Positions 1 to 12,439 of a stretch of 64,000 bases of DNA are shown one piece after another. A model generated the notes under the pieces. The model was given only the letters and a program-made list of their open reading frames with translations. It had not been told where the DNA came from and did no database searches. The translations under genes were made by a program, and so were the position numbers. Numbering within the stretch: position 1 is the stretch's first letter; each line of letters starts with the position of its first letter. This DNA comes from Torreya grandis (Eukaryota; Streptophyta; Pinopsida; Cupressales; Taxaceae): NCBI GenBank assembly GCA_037957365.1, contig JARHVA010004251.1, positions 564,001-628,000 of the forward strand, in the 5' to 3' direction.

Positions 1-812
1 CACTCAAACACTTTTCCCTATTCTTTGTATACAACCTTCCAATAGTATTTCAAGCTTATTCAAACCTTTACACCAATCCTTAGTCATTATAAGTACACCT
101 CATTTCAAATTTACTTACATTTTTATTACTCTATTTCACCAAGCACTTCAATTGGAGAACTACATATAGCTTGATCCCTCCTCAGAGTATTGGTATGTAG
201 GAAGTGTGCCCACACATGGGGTGTGAAGTGCATCTAATGTATCCTTTACACACTAACCCCTCCTCTCCTTTCTCCATGTTTTACATTCAAGTTCAAGCAT
301 AAAAAGAACCTAGGGTATTAAAGACTAAATTAGGTGCACAATAGGCTCTATATAATTTCAATCTTTGATATTTCATAGGTAGGGTCACACAAGCCTAACA
401 CACAAAACCCAAAAAAACTTAGATCACCATGACAACAGTGCCAAGATAGGACTATAATGCCAAAACCTAGGGTGTCCCCCTTTCGGTGCTCCTATCCAAT
501 CAAGAAACAAAGTCTAGATTTCTGTTTGTGATAGTCTCCCAAGCCTGCACATAGATTTCTAGACCCTATCTCAATCAGAACAACACAAAATTAGATAAGT
601 TTAATTTTCTCTCTCACTACTATTTTTAGAAAATCCCTAACTACAGTCAAATTTCATAAATTAGTAGCCTAATTATTGTACATTACTTACTAATTTTATC
701 TAATCAGGACCATTTATTATTTAGGAATTAAACATCTAATTTCCTAAAAATAATAAACCAGTGCCTCATATTAAAGAGATTGATATCTTTTGTTGAGTTA
801 GTGCTCAATGAC
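1..812. other. Unassigned AT-rich sequence
   Basis: I see no long reading frame or recognisable domain here. The right part leads directly into the 49-bp TATA-bearing repeats, so it may be the upstream part of a decayed LTR, but no second LTR copy was found in the window. Confidence 0.4.
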
Positions 813-955
813 GGGGATTGGTGTCTCCAGTAGGCTGGTGCCTATAAAATATTTGTATGGTGGGGATTGGTGTCTCCAGTAGGTTGGTACCTATAAAATA
901 TTTATATATTGGGGATTAGTGTCTTAAGTAGGTTGGTGCGTACAAATTTTATAAG
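813..955 (+). repeat. Three tandem 49-bp units with TATA-like cores (decayed LTR promoter?)
   Basis: Units begin at 813, 862 and 911, each starting GGGGATTGGTGTCT or a close variant. The first two end in CCTATAAAATATTT, a good TATA-box match; the third is degraded there. The following text (about 960-1060, with GGGTTTCCACATAAATCTTG) resembles the R/U5 part of plant copia-type LTRs. Tandem repeats just upstream of the start site are common in LTR promoters. Calling this an LTR promoter is inference, because no partner LTR is present. Confidence 0.55.
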
Positions 956-1082
956 AGAATTTTATATTGTGGTTTTATTCCCAGAAAGGGTTTCCACATA
1001 AATCTTGTCTCTTAATTGTGTTGTATTGTGTGAATGGTGTTATTATGGTTATTAATTTTTATTATGTAAAATATTAACTTAT

Positions 1083-1910
1083 TTTAAGATGAAAATTTTG
1101 AGCAAAATGGATTTTGATGTGCAAATTAACCAAAATCTACTCAAAACATCAATCAACCATTATAATCTAGAGCCATTAAATCAAAATGCAATACCATGAA
1201 CATCATTCAAAACAACATTATAATATAAATCTAAGTTATCTAAATAAATATTCCAACAAAAATAAGATCAAATATTATAGATGAAGATTGCTTACAATAG
1301 ACTCAAAATTTTAGCATGATTTTGGCTTGAAAACTTGATTCAAAAGATTATGTTGATAAATTGGACATGGATTCTTTAGTTAGCTTCTAGTTAGTTCCAA
1401 TGGAGGATTGGAGATGTTTAAATAGACAAGGGAGGCATATTTTACAATGAATTAAAAATTCATTGGAATTTTTTAGAGAAGAAGACTCTAGAAAAAGGGG
1501 GGAATTATAAGGAATTTAAAATTCCTTGGAGTTCTCTAGAAATGGAGATTTATAGAAAATGTGAAGGATGGGAGAAAATTCAAAAGAGTAGAATCATCTA
1601 GGTTCATGTTAGGAATAAATGAGGATTAGAAGAGGATTATGGGATAGACTTGTAGGAAATCATAGGAGTATGTGGGTAGGTGGGTCATGAGAATTTTAAA
1701 TTTCTAAATAATGGAGAAGTGGGATTAGTTAGTAGATGATGAGGATTAGGTAAATAAATTGATTTATTGGGGAGGGATAAGGTTAAAAAATGAATAAGAA
1801 TGAAGGGGGATATGATTTAATTATTTAATTATGATTATGGTTATATAATTAATTAGGATAAATAGCAGGATTAGGAAAATGGTTAGGGTAAGCAGATTTA
1901 GGTGCATACA
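1083..1910 (-). repeat. 3' LTR of the minus-strand element
   Basis: Read on the minus strand it starts TGTATGCACCTAAATC and ends near CATCTTAAA, where the right copy retains the expected CATCTTACA. It aligns along its whole length to 11589-12410. The shared blocks include the text around atctagagccatta and cattcaaaacaacatt. Confidence 0.82.
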
Positions 1911-1925
1911 TTTTGCCCCTCTTTG
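1911..1925 (-). other. Polypurine tract of the 1083-12410 element
   Basis: The minus-strand reading is CAAAGAGGGGCAAAA, immediately before the LTR start TGTATG. This is the expected primer site for plus-strand DNA synthesis, and it fixes the element's orientation. Confidence 0.75.
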
Positions 1926-2819
1926 AAAGGGCATTGCAAGTTGATGAAGTAAAAGGAGTAAGGGTATTTCAAAGAAAAACTATTTCATGGATGAATTTTA
2001 GTAGATATGATGGCCCATAAAGGGGACATATGGGGAAGAATGAAATGGATGGCCACTCAAAATAGGAAACAAGGGGTGGGATGTGATAAATAGACAAGGG
2101 GATGGGATATGAGATAGATGATGAAGAAAATGAAATCAACCTGAGTAACGAGATACAAAGTGATTATGACCATGGAAAATGAATATTCATAGCAAGTGGA
2201 CACATGATGATGATAAGTTAAAAGGCCACTAGCATTCAACATATCCTAGGAAAGGATGCATGCCAGGATAAGTTGTAGACCAAGATGAAAAAAGCCACGA
2301 GTTGTCGACATATCCCAAGAAAGGACATATGCTGGGAGATCATTAAGACAAAGATAAGATAATGATTTGATAAGATTAATGATGGGTGTAACTCAACTTT
2401 AAATTTGAGTGATATGATGAAGGGGATGGGAGAGAATAAATGATATGATCGAGTAACCAAAAGATGAAGGGGAAGAATTGGACTACATTGCATAAAATAA
2501 TGAGCCATAATGTGATTAATAGTGATGATGCCCCTAGAAAAGACACATGTAAGGGAGAAAGAGATGATAAATTTTATGAATGAACTAATAAGTGATAATG
2601 GATGATTGATGGAATAACTTATGGATGTTGTGATATGTCAAGCCCAATCGATAGGTGTGGGTGATTGATGAAAAAGAAATAAAAAGATGATTACGAGGAT
2701 GGTGATTGATTAATATATTGATTGATATTATAAATCAATGATTTTATTGATTTAATACTTGAGGATGAGCAAGGGATGTGAATATGAAAGAGGAGAGAGT
2801 GGTCAAGCTGACCTTAGAA
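1926..2819. other. Non-coding interior of the LTR element, purine-rich on the plus strand
   Basis: The plus strand is dominated by G and A (repeated gatgatg, gggatgag) and poor in C. Short minus-strand frames of up to 90 codons exist but are pyrimidine-biased and match nothing I know. I take it as the 3' untranslated interior of the surrounding element. Confidence 0.5.
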
Positions 2820-3158
2820 ATGTTTTAGATTAAGGTAAAAATAGGTTTTGAAGGGGCCCCAAAACCCTTTACATCAAAAATAAGGATAAACCATTAAGCA
2901 CAAACAGGTATAAAAGAACCTAATACCAATAAAACAACTAAACCAGGTTTTACAGGGACCTGCTACCAACATATGTGACCAAATAAAACTGCCATCAAAA
3001 CACTAGAAAGAAAGTTTACAGGCTGGAACAACAACCTAAAAAACCTCCCAAACCAGTAACCAGCAAACCAGTGAAGCAACCAGTTTACTTACCTAAAAAT
3101 CTAGTCAGCAAAAGGGAAATTAGATTTTCCTTTTGAATTGAGATTTTTTTTTACACGA
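2820..3158 (-). other. 3' tail of a LINE, directly after ORF1
   Basis: On the minus strand this follows the ORF1 stop. It is T- and G-rich, with repeated CTGGTT/TGGTTT text and a GTTTTGGGGCCCC motif near its end, like the 3' tails of plant L1-type LINEs. No ORF2 (endonuclease/RT) lies between ORF1 and this tail, so the copy is internally deleted or belongs to an ORF1-only family. The exact 3' end is not clear. Confidence 0.45.
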
Positions 3159-4511
3159 TCAAAGATTATTATCTAGAGGGGGGACCAAAGGCTTAGACTT
3201 CTTCCTCTTAACTGCTGTCCATCCATCCTCTAACTTTTCTACCTCAGCAACCCATACCTCAGAAGACAATGATCCTAGGAACCCAGGGGACACGAACGCT
3301 GCAACAAACTCCTTGTGAGAACCAGACAAAGTTTAGCTCCTAGGAGGATCATCTAAAATAGGGGAAGAGACCAATGCCACCTCAACCACTGGCTCAGAAA
3401 GCTCACAAACCACAACCTCCACAGAAACTTCAAGGGGTTGTTTCACCAAAGAATCCTCCCCGACCATCGGCTCGAAATGAACACTATCCTCAGTCTCTGG
3501 AATAGCCAGAGCTTCCATAGGTTATTTAACCATATAATGATCAGAGGAAGCCTCAGACCACCAAGAAGGTGGTCTTCTAGATTTGGATTTCCCAGCAGCA
3601 CAACGAGCAGCAATATGACCCGTTAGGTGGCATTTCCTGCAACGTAAAGGGATACCCTTGAAATCCAACATTTGTGTCCAAGTACCCCTTGGGGAATCCA
3701 AGCAAATTGCCTCAGGAAGGCCATTAGAAACATCCAGGTCTACCAGAAAGTGTGCACAGGTCTAATGGAGAATATCTGAAGTGTCTGCATCCACAAATAA
3801 GAAATCCCCAATAGTATTTCCAATAGTTTCAAAAACTGAATCATGCCAGAGATGTATTGGAAGATTAGGGAGCCGGACCCAGATAGGGAACTTGTTAAAG
3901 GATTCTGAGAGAGGATCAAAATCCATATGCCATGGTTTGGCCATAAGTGGATATCTGCCCTACCAAGAAAAATTATTGTGGCACAAAATAGTCTTCCTGT
4001 CATTGGAGCAGAGGAACTTTGCTATAAAAAAACATTTTTCACACGGGAAGATTTGGACATTATTTTCAATAAGTGGCATCTAGTTCTTGGAGATCCAACC
4101 ATGTAAATCTACAAGAGAGGGCCAAAATCCATGGAAGCAAAAAATAGCAGCAAGAGAGGAAAGCTATTCTACCGTATGGAAAATGTCTTCAACTGATTCA
4201 GGATCTAGAGTTACCCTAATGGGTTTTAAAGCACTTACAGGTGAAACATGAGAAGGCCCAGATGATGCGTGAGGAAGAGTGTCATGTAATCCAGCTTTAA
4301 ATGTAGCCACATCAACAAAAGTCCTTCCCCCAAAACTAAGACCTGGACCAGGAGCAGGGGATCCAAAAGCCAGATGCGAGGCAGGAAGTGAACCCCCACC
4401 CACAGAAGGAACCGCATTGGGGGCTACCAGAACCCTACCCTCACCCGCGAAGGAAGCCCCACCCGTAGCAGTAGCTGCACCAGCCACAAGAGCCATAACC
4501 TCCAGCTTCAA
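3159..4511 (-). pseudogene. LINE ORF1 protein relic (DUF4283 plus CCHC zinc knuckle)
   Basis: This would be a nucleic-acid-binding ORF1 protein of a plant L1-like retrotransposon. From the ATG at 4511 one minus-strand frame runs about 450 codons to a TGA at 3159, with no frameshift but several stops. The N-terminus is Gly/Ala/Pro-rich. Around 4160-3740 is the DUF4283 region, including WVRLPNLP and the IGNTIGDFLFVD segment. Near 3650-3600 is a zinc knuckle, CRKCHLTGHIAARC (C-x2-C-x4-H-x4-C). The C-terminus is acidic and ends GWTAVKRKKSKP, typical of these proteins. Stops lie at 4164, in KN* and SW* (where tryptophan is expected), after DILH, after MVK and near 3333; the two at tryptophan positions look like TGG to TAG. 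ORF2 is absent. It lies inside the 1083-12410 element on the same strand. Confidence 0.85.
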
Positions 4512-7136
4512 ATTTTGGAGTCACACGCACGCAAGAGACACAACAAAAGGAGCCATGTTATGTTTATTGGATCTTGACCTTAGACATGTTATGTGACTAA
4601 GTGTTGCCTACATAGTTTGAAAAGACCTCAAGATAATGCAGTTTATATTAGATGATAAATGATAAGATAGAATGGAGGATGATGATAATGATGGATTTTA
4701 GACATGTTATTTATGATATTGGGGATGTGATGTAGATGTTAGACATGAATATAGAGGACTATGAAAAATGATGAGAGATGAGATACCAGATGTGTATGAC
4801 TAGATAGATGATAAATGATTGGTTAGAGGATATAGTATCAATGATAAAATGACTAAAAGGAATGATTAGATATTAGATGAGTGGACTTGGATGATTGGAT
4901 TGAAGACAAATAACTATGATAAATGATTGGATATGGGTTGTTAGATATTGTGATAGAGGATATGAAAAATGATGAGTGTGTAGATGATCAAGCCATCATT
5001 GCTATAACAAGGCTCATCATAGCATATATAATCTGATGTAAATATATCACTAGGAAGTATGCCACATGATATAAGTATGACCAAGAATAAGTTGTGCCAA
5101 GGTGCATAAAAATGGTAAATAGAAAACTCTACATCATCGAGGGCACCTAAAAACCTCATTATGGATTTTTTGGTGTCATCATAACATCCTCATTTATTTC
5201 CCAATATATATAAAGAGACACTATGTAAGAATAAAAAAAAAATTGACAAAAATAATACATTCACATATATACATGATAAAATATATGCAAACAAGGCAAA
5301 TGACACAGAGCAGACAAGTAACACACATAAGTATCTACATGCAATGTCATTATGTCTAGTCTATTTGTCTTGATGAAAGTTGATGTGATGATTGATCAAG
5401 TGATGAATTATGATGTGAATTTGGATTAAGGTTATAGACTTGGATTGTACTAGGTATAATGATTATGATTAGGATTTGGATATAGATATGGATTTTGAAG
5501 TAAACTATGATGGGAATTTAGATGATAGACATAAGACTGATCAAGTGAAAGTGAGACTAGGTCAATGCTAGCCCAAAAAAGAATATATTTGCCTTAGTTT
5601 AGAATGAGATATAATAGTGGGATAGGTGAATTTCAGTTGGTGGTGAGATATAAAGGACATGTAGATGGATGTGAATGGGGGAATAGGAATAAGACAAGAC
5701 ATTCGAGAATATTTTTGATTTTTTCCATGTTTTATGATTTTTTTAGATTTTTGACATATTACAATTTTTAAGTCTTTTTTGAAATACGTATGTACACTAT
5801 ACAAATGGGGTTACTATAAAATGGAATACCAAGCCTAAAAACTAGAATAAGGATGGATATAATGAAAAATGGATGTGGATAATGCTCAAAGAAGTTGATG
5901 GATGAGGAAGAATGGACTAGGGATTGCTAATGACCACATTGTGAAGGAAATAGATGTTTAGTTACCCAAGTGTCCATTAGAGGATATGCCGGGATGATTA
6001 TAGAAAATTTCCCAAGACATATTCTACATCCTTATGAAGGTCAAGACTAGAAGAAAGGATTGACATAATAAGATGCAATAAATGATGGAAGATGATGAGT
6101 AGAAACATCAAACAAAGGGATAATATGGAAAAGGATGAGAAAGAATGGATTTTGGTTGATAAAGGATGGATGAAATGGATGACAATATACTATTCTACCA
6201 TGATGCTAGAAATTGGTTTTCATCATGGTACTTACCAAAGGTGCTAGAAGACTAGTTTTCACCATTGGAAAAATGATTTTTTATTTTATTTTTATTTTTG
6301 AATTTTTTGAATTTTTATCATCTCAATTTATTAGAGGCAGGTGAGATACAAGATTTTAGACATTTTTGTTATCTTCAATGAACACCTTTTCTAAAGAGGT
6401 GTGATGCTAGGATAATGTTGTCACAGTTGGATGTATTGATGTCTATGTGACCTTTGATGATTCTTGATTGAGACCCTTCTATACATCTAGACCAGGTGTC
6501 TTCATCACCTCTATAAGAGACAATGATACCCAAGTTTATGAGCTATGGAGTGGATGGGTTTAGGGTTTGGATTTAATGGTGGGGTATATAGTTTAATTAG
6601 ATAATAGGATCATGATAGGGAGGTGTGATAGGTGACTAGGGAGTGAGACTAGCAGTTACACACACTGTTAGACATGTTGAACATTCTACATTTGATTGGT
6701 GCCAGTTAACAAAAGAATTTAAGAGATCCAAGACACTTTTAATTTATGGTTCATCTTTAATCTAATTATTTGAAGGATTATTAGCCATACCGATAGTGTT
6801 TTGATTTATTGACTTGATTATATTTTGATTGACCCCTGGTGCCTGACATTGGGCTTTCCCAGAAGAGATTTGAATTAATAGATGATGGTTATCTTGACTT
6901 TGATTGTCCCTGAGTGCTTGATGGGGGGATTCACAAGGGAAGACACTTTTTAATGAGGCTAATGAGTTGAATTTGCTTGATTTTGACTTGTTAGATCAGA
7001 GGTGATTTGATCATTATGTAAGATTTGTTGAATATGGTCTTGTACTTTTGTATTTATGGCACATATTATATTTCCTAAGGAAGGGTCCAATAATGTATGT
7101 TCTTATTTGTCCCTATGGAGGGAGGTGATTAAATGA
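4512..7136. other. Purine-rich non-coding interior of the LTR element
   Basis: Long stretches such as 4620-4980 are built almost only from G, A and T (gatgataaatgataag and variants), with very little C. This gives a strong strand asymmetry. I see no RT or integrase motif on either strand. If an ancestral pol was here it is deleted or unrecognisable. Confidence 0.45.
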
Positions 7137-8500
7137 TCACTGATGGGAAAAAGGGGTCTTTGATGGATGAAGGTGGGGGAGACAGTATGAGGAGGTAAAT
7201 GAGTGGTGATGGAGTAACATGGTCTTCATAGGGGTTCTAAGGAGAACTAATTTCAACATCAGAGAATATCTCCTCAAGATCAACAAAAGGATCTTGAAAT
7301 CGAGTTGTAATACATGTGTCCAAGGTAGGATCAGATTCACTCTGATAATATGTGATGGATAAACCTTTCAAAAATTCTTTTATGTCTTTATCATCCTAAC
7401 TAGGATCAAAAGATATACCTGGTGACTGATTATCATCCAAATTGGAGGTATCTTCAAAAGGGTAGACATTATCATCATTTGATGCAATATATATGAGGGT
7501 TGATTTTTTTGATAAGGAATCTGATTCAGAATTGGTGTTGAACATGATTTTGATGTATATAAGACTTATGTTGACTCTTACATGCATGACATGATATTGA
7601 CAATAGAATATTTATTGTCTATAGATAAACTCTCAACATGGTATATTTGATATGATGATAGGGAGATAATGGATTCAATAAAGATAGGCCTGTGGAAGGA
7701 CTTATGAGAGAATGGAGGACTAGGTTCATGAGGAACCGACTCATATTCAATGGGGTATTTTTAAAAGATGGGGGACCATGGAAGATGATGTGGTGTCTTG
7801 AAATTGGCTTGGAAAAGGAAGGGATTGATTGTGATTAGGAATGGAATCTTGGAATTCCTCTTCTTGTTTACTCAATGATGGAGAGTCATATGATTCATTA
7901 TTAATTTCTATGTCACCACATTCGATAAGGTCTTGGATATAGTTTTGGAAATTACAACATCGATTAATGGTATACCCCTAGGTTTGGTGATATATACAAT
8001 AGTGATTGGTGTTATACCAAGAGGACTTAGGCTTGGTGGGATTAAGATGTCATATGGGTGGATAGACCATCATGTCATTGGTAACAAGATGGTGAAAGAG
8101 GGATTCTAATGATATAGGAAGAGGAATATAGGGGATCTCTTCACTTTGTTCTTTGGATATGGAAGCATTGGGTTTTGACTAGATGGTTGTTGACATGATT
8201 TGGTTGTTGACAAGTAATAGAAGAGGTGGCTAGGATTGGATTCCCTTTACTAGTTTAGAAAGGGGTAGATGAGTAGTTATGACTATTGGATTAAAGGTTT
8301 GAATATGACTAGGTGTTGTGAAGGCTAGGTGTTTTTTGACGTGGATAGGTGTAGATTATAGGTATTGTTGGGTAGACAGGGTCAAAGTATATAGAACATG
8401 AGGTGCTCATATCCAGGAGGCATGAAATGAGTACATCCCTATTGGCAATGAGGAATTTATAAATTAGGGTATTGGCTAAATTTGTTTTAGATTCCATGGA
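7137..8500 (-). pseudogene. Gag-like relic of the minus-strand LTR element
   Basis: Minus-strand reading near 7992-7860 gives YHQT*GYTINRCCNFQNYIQDLI, which resembles the C-terminal H/C-containing part of Tat/Ogre-type Gag (a YHRT..GH-like start followed by an I-Q-D-L-I helix). Acidic, Ser/Pro-rich text follows down to about 7140. Several stops interrupt it and the N-terminal capsid part is not clear. The assignment rests mainly on this one motif and on its position downstream of the PBS-bearing LTR. Confidence 0.4.
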
Positions 8501-11500
8501 TCAAGATGGGATAAAGTATGGATGATGTGGTTCGCTAAATCCCATTGGTAGGTGTGGCAAATTCAATAGAAATATTTAGGCATGAAAATGGGATGTGCGA
8601 AATAAATTCAGACAAAGGATTGCTTTAGTTCAATCTCAAGTTTGACTCAATGATATGAGATGTTGGATGGGATAAGATAATATTTATGTTGACCAATTTA
8701 GGATGTGAGATAGATTTTTGATGATTTTGATTATATTCGATTGGGTGAGCTACAACAAGCTCTAAAATTTGAGGATGATGGGTTATACTAGACCAAGAGA
8801 CTGATTTCAACTAGTGATTGATTGGATTAAGAATAACTCAAGACTAAGATGATCAACTCAAATAGGATGAGATGATTGGATTAATAGGTTGATGAGATTG
8901 TGATGTGTATGAATCAAAATTGATTAGACACTAGCAATATTATAATTAAGACCCTTATGAAAAGAGTTTTTTGACAATATGGATGAGGACTAATTATGAC
9001 TATATAATTGATGAGAGGACTAGTATAGATAAAGGAATGAGTTAGGTTAGACTAGGATTAGGACTAGTTTGATAAGATGGTAGATAAGGTGACTAGACAA
9101 GATAAGGTCAAGATAAATGATTGGATGTAGATAAGGGTAAGTCAAGGTTAGATGTGATTAGTTATGGATAAGGTGGACTTAGTCTTGTGATACTATGGAT
9201 GACTAATACATAGTTAGATTATGATAAAAGGAAATAGATAGATGACAAGACTTGATTAGGATATGTAAGTGATGGGGGTAGGACTAGAGATATTAGGATA
9301 GGATGTGACTAGGATGATATGGGGATGAGAGATACAACCGAATGCAAGAAAAAATAAGTTTAAAAAGATGTATAAATTTACAAATAAAATATTTATCAAA
9401 GGATTTTGATAAAGATGCATAAAATGATATAAGGATTAGACAAGGATATACAAGATGATAATATGTGAATACCTAGATATGTGTATATAGGTTTGGGTAA
9501 AGGATGACTTGGATCACAAACAACATGGGTCTATCATGACACTCACCAAATCAAGAAAACCACAAACCTATCACTAGAAAATTGATTTGTGTGTGTAACC
9601 CAATGATTGCAACATCTAATGTATTTATGGGTGAAGATATAGGCCAATGGCCCATTATAAAATCTACTGAATCCTCTCAACCCCATTTGTGCATGATGAT
9701 CACTTAGGAACTGATACTAACTCTGTTATCAAGTTACTTATTATGACCGATGGTCCTATTTAGGCTAAATGGGCTCTTTAGGGGTGTCCTTGATATATTC
9801 TAGGTACAGTGGGGCCCAAGTCCATGTAGGGTGTTTTCTAAATATTTTTTTAGAGAATTAACTCTTCCCTTAATGGAAGACCTATATGGGGTCAACTACT
9901 TATTCTAATGATAGTTGTTCTTTATCTTTATACTCCACCAAAATACAGAGCATGGATTAGTGCATGGTGGTGAAATTCTCAGCCACTATCCTCTTAAGAC
10001 TATGGAAAGTGCATGGGTGTCACTTACATGTCATATTATCCCTAAAAAATAAAATGGGAGGGTTTATTAGTGGTTTTTGATCCTCTAGGAATCATCAAAA
10101 GGATGCAAGGAGGAGATCATACACCATTATAGCTCTTAAGTGATAACATGCAAAAAAATAATTTATTAATTGATTAATTGATATGTGATATATACAAAAT
10201 ATATACAAGATATTTACAAAATGATTTTAAATTTCCAAAACGTCTTTGACAGGTGACCTGCAAAGAAATTGATTAGTAGTTTTAATTAGAAATCTTGAGT
10301 GGCAACTTGCAAGACAAAAATATATGACCTGCAAGAGAATATGTTAGCAAGTCAAAATTACTGTTAGATTCACCCCTACAAGAAACAAAATGTTAGTCCA
10401 ATAAGACTTAATAAAAACCACTAAAAAATCACAATTTTACTCTATAACTTTTTTGAATGAGGGGTCATGACGTGGGGGTTTAGGGGTGACAACCCCAAAC
10501 ATAGTCAAGAGGCATTGCCCCTTATGGGGTTAATGGGAAGTTCCCCTTATGAGGTCAAGGGGTATCACTCCTTTTAGGGTCTACAACAAAAATAAATTCA
10601 AAATTACAACTATAGAAGGCAAAACCATAGATACATAGTCAGTTAATACAATATTGATTCTAGAATGTTCAAAACTATAACTTTTAGGCAATAACACAAC
10701 TTGATAATCTATAGTTTTATAAACTGTTAGCTAAACATAACTGCATGGTTATGCAAAAATGTAGGTTGCTAGGCAATACCATAGGTCAATTTCAATATTC
10801 TAGATCATATTATGCAGTTTTACAATTTCAAGAAAATGCAGCGAGGTCTAACAATAGAAATAAAAATATGTTTAGAATGTTTTAGAATGTGCTCCAAATG
10901 ACTAAAATGAAAACTATCTTGAGTCAAATATATATCTTTGACGTACTTAACTCAAAACTGACTATCAAAAGTAATATCACTTTTTTCATGATATGCAGTT
11001 TTGTAAAAAAATAACCTTAATAACAAATTAAAGTTTATTTACAAGAATGCAAAAGATATTTAAAGATAAGACTATTTATAGAATGTAGATATTTACAGAA
11101 TGTAGAAAAACTTAAAGTCTTTATATATATATATATATATATTAAGTTTCCTAAGTCAATATCACCTTTTACAGAGGCAAAAATACAACTCAAAATCAAT
11201 ACTATGACTGTAGGTATTCAGTTTTAGAAGTAGTTAACTAATCGTGACCACATAATTTAGATAAAACCATAGATTTTAAGTCAATATCGTAACTTAAATT
11301 TCAAATTCATGATTTATGAGATGTATTTTTACAAAGGGTTAAAAAATTGCCAAAAAAGGTAAACACCTAGTAGTCAAGGTTCATAGTGTGTCAAAATCAT
11401 GACTTGGATGTGCAAAACTACCTTTTTCACAACCACAATTTATAGTAGAATTTTGACTTTCACTTGAAGCATGATATTTTTGAGATTTTGAGCTGAAATC

Positions 11501-11566
11501 CGCTTCAATCTGACCTACAAATTTAAGAAAACAAACTCAAAGCACAAAATTTCAGCCCAAGAGGAG
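8501..11566. other. 5' leader/non-coding interior of the LTR element
   Basis: No supported reading frame. The 8.7-9.5 kb part keeps the G/A-rich, C-poor plus-strand bias. Around 10,459-10,585 lies a block with repeated CCCCTTATGGGG/TCCCCTTATGAGG text that can fold back on itself. A short TA run sits at about 11,124-11,142. Confidence 0.45.
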
Positions 11567-11586
11567 GGCTCCCACTACGTTCTCCA
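11567..11586 (-). other. Primer-binding site of the 1083-12410 element
   Basis: The minus-strand reading TGGAGAACGTAGTGGGAGCC begins with TGG, as expected for a site pairing with the CCA 3' end of a tRNA. It lies 2 nt inside the right LTR. I cannot assign the tRNA species from sequence alone. Confidence 0.65.
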
Positions 11587-11588
11587 AA

Positions 11589-12410
11589 TGTAAGATGGAA
11601 ATTTTTGAGTAAAAAGGATTTGGATGTGCAAATAAACCAAAATATACTTGAAACATCAATCTACCATTAAAATCTAGAGCCATTAGATCAAAATGAAATA
11701 CCATGAACATCATTCAAAACAACATTCTAATCTAAAGCTAAGTGATCTAAATCAAGATTCCAACAAAAAAAAGATTAAAGATTATGGATGAAGATTGCTT
11801 ATAATAGACTTAGAATTTCAACATGATTTTGGCTTGAAGACTTGATTCAAAATATTATGTTGATAGATTGGACATGGATTCTTTAGTTAGCTTCTAGTTA
11901 GTTCCAATGGAGGATTGGAGGTGTTTAAATTTTCCAATGAATTAAAAATTCATTGGAAGTTTCTAGAGAAGAAGACTCTAGCAAAAGAGGGAATTCTAAG
12001 GAATTTATAATTCCTTGGAGTTCTCTAGAAATGGATATTTTTAGAAAATGTGGAGGATGAGAGAAACTTATAGAGAGTAGAATACTATAGGTTCATGTTA
12101 GGACTAAATGAGGATTAAAAGGGGATTAGGTGAGGATTAGGGGCTAGGATTGTAGGAAAGCCTAGGAGTAGGTGGGTAGGTGTGTCATGGAAATTTTAAA
12201 TTCCCAAATAATAGACAAGTGGGATTAATTAGTAGATGATGAGGATTAGGTAAATTAATTGATTTGTGGGGGAGGGATAAGGTTAATGGATGCAAAATAA
12301 TGAAGGGGGATATGATTTAATTATTTAATTAGGACTATGGTTATGGGATTAATTAGGATAAATAATAGGATTAGTAAAATGGTTAGGGCAAGTAGATTTA
12401 GGTGTATATA
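11589..12410 (-). repeat. 5' LTR of the minus-strand element
   Basis: It is the partner of 1083-1910. On the minus strand it starts TATATACACCTAAATC (the TG is mutated to TA) and ends CATCTTACA. The target duplication attat follows at 12411-12415 on the plus strand. Confidence 0.82.
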
Positions 12411-12439
12411 ATTATACTAACTCACCCCGTTTCACGTAT

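Larger units (their letters stand above)
1083..12410 (-). mobile_element. LTR retrotransposon, minus strand, pol-less (Ogre/Tat-like or LARD-like)
   Basis: Two direct repeats of about 0.82 kb (1083-1910 and 11589-12410) bound a 9.7-kb interior. On the minus strand the right LTR is followed within 2 nt by a PBS starting TGGAGAACG, and the left LTR is preceded by a polypurine tract, so the element reads right to left. Flanking pentamers are cttat (1078-1082) and attat (12411-12415), a plausible target duplication with one mismatch. The interior shows gag-like text near 7.1-8.5 kb but no RT, RNase H or integrase motif, so it is probably non-autonomous. A LINE ORF1 sits inside. A hand alignment of about 170 bases of the LTRs gives roughly 88% identity, older than the Tat element at 22.5 kb. 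Confidence 0.8.

Noticed and set aside
3438..4596. Plus-strand frames opposite the LINE ORF1
   Set aside because: Shadows of the minus-strand ORF1, which carries the DUF4283 and zinc-knuckle motifs.
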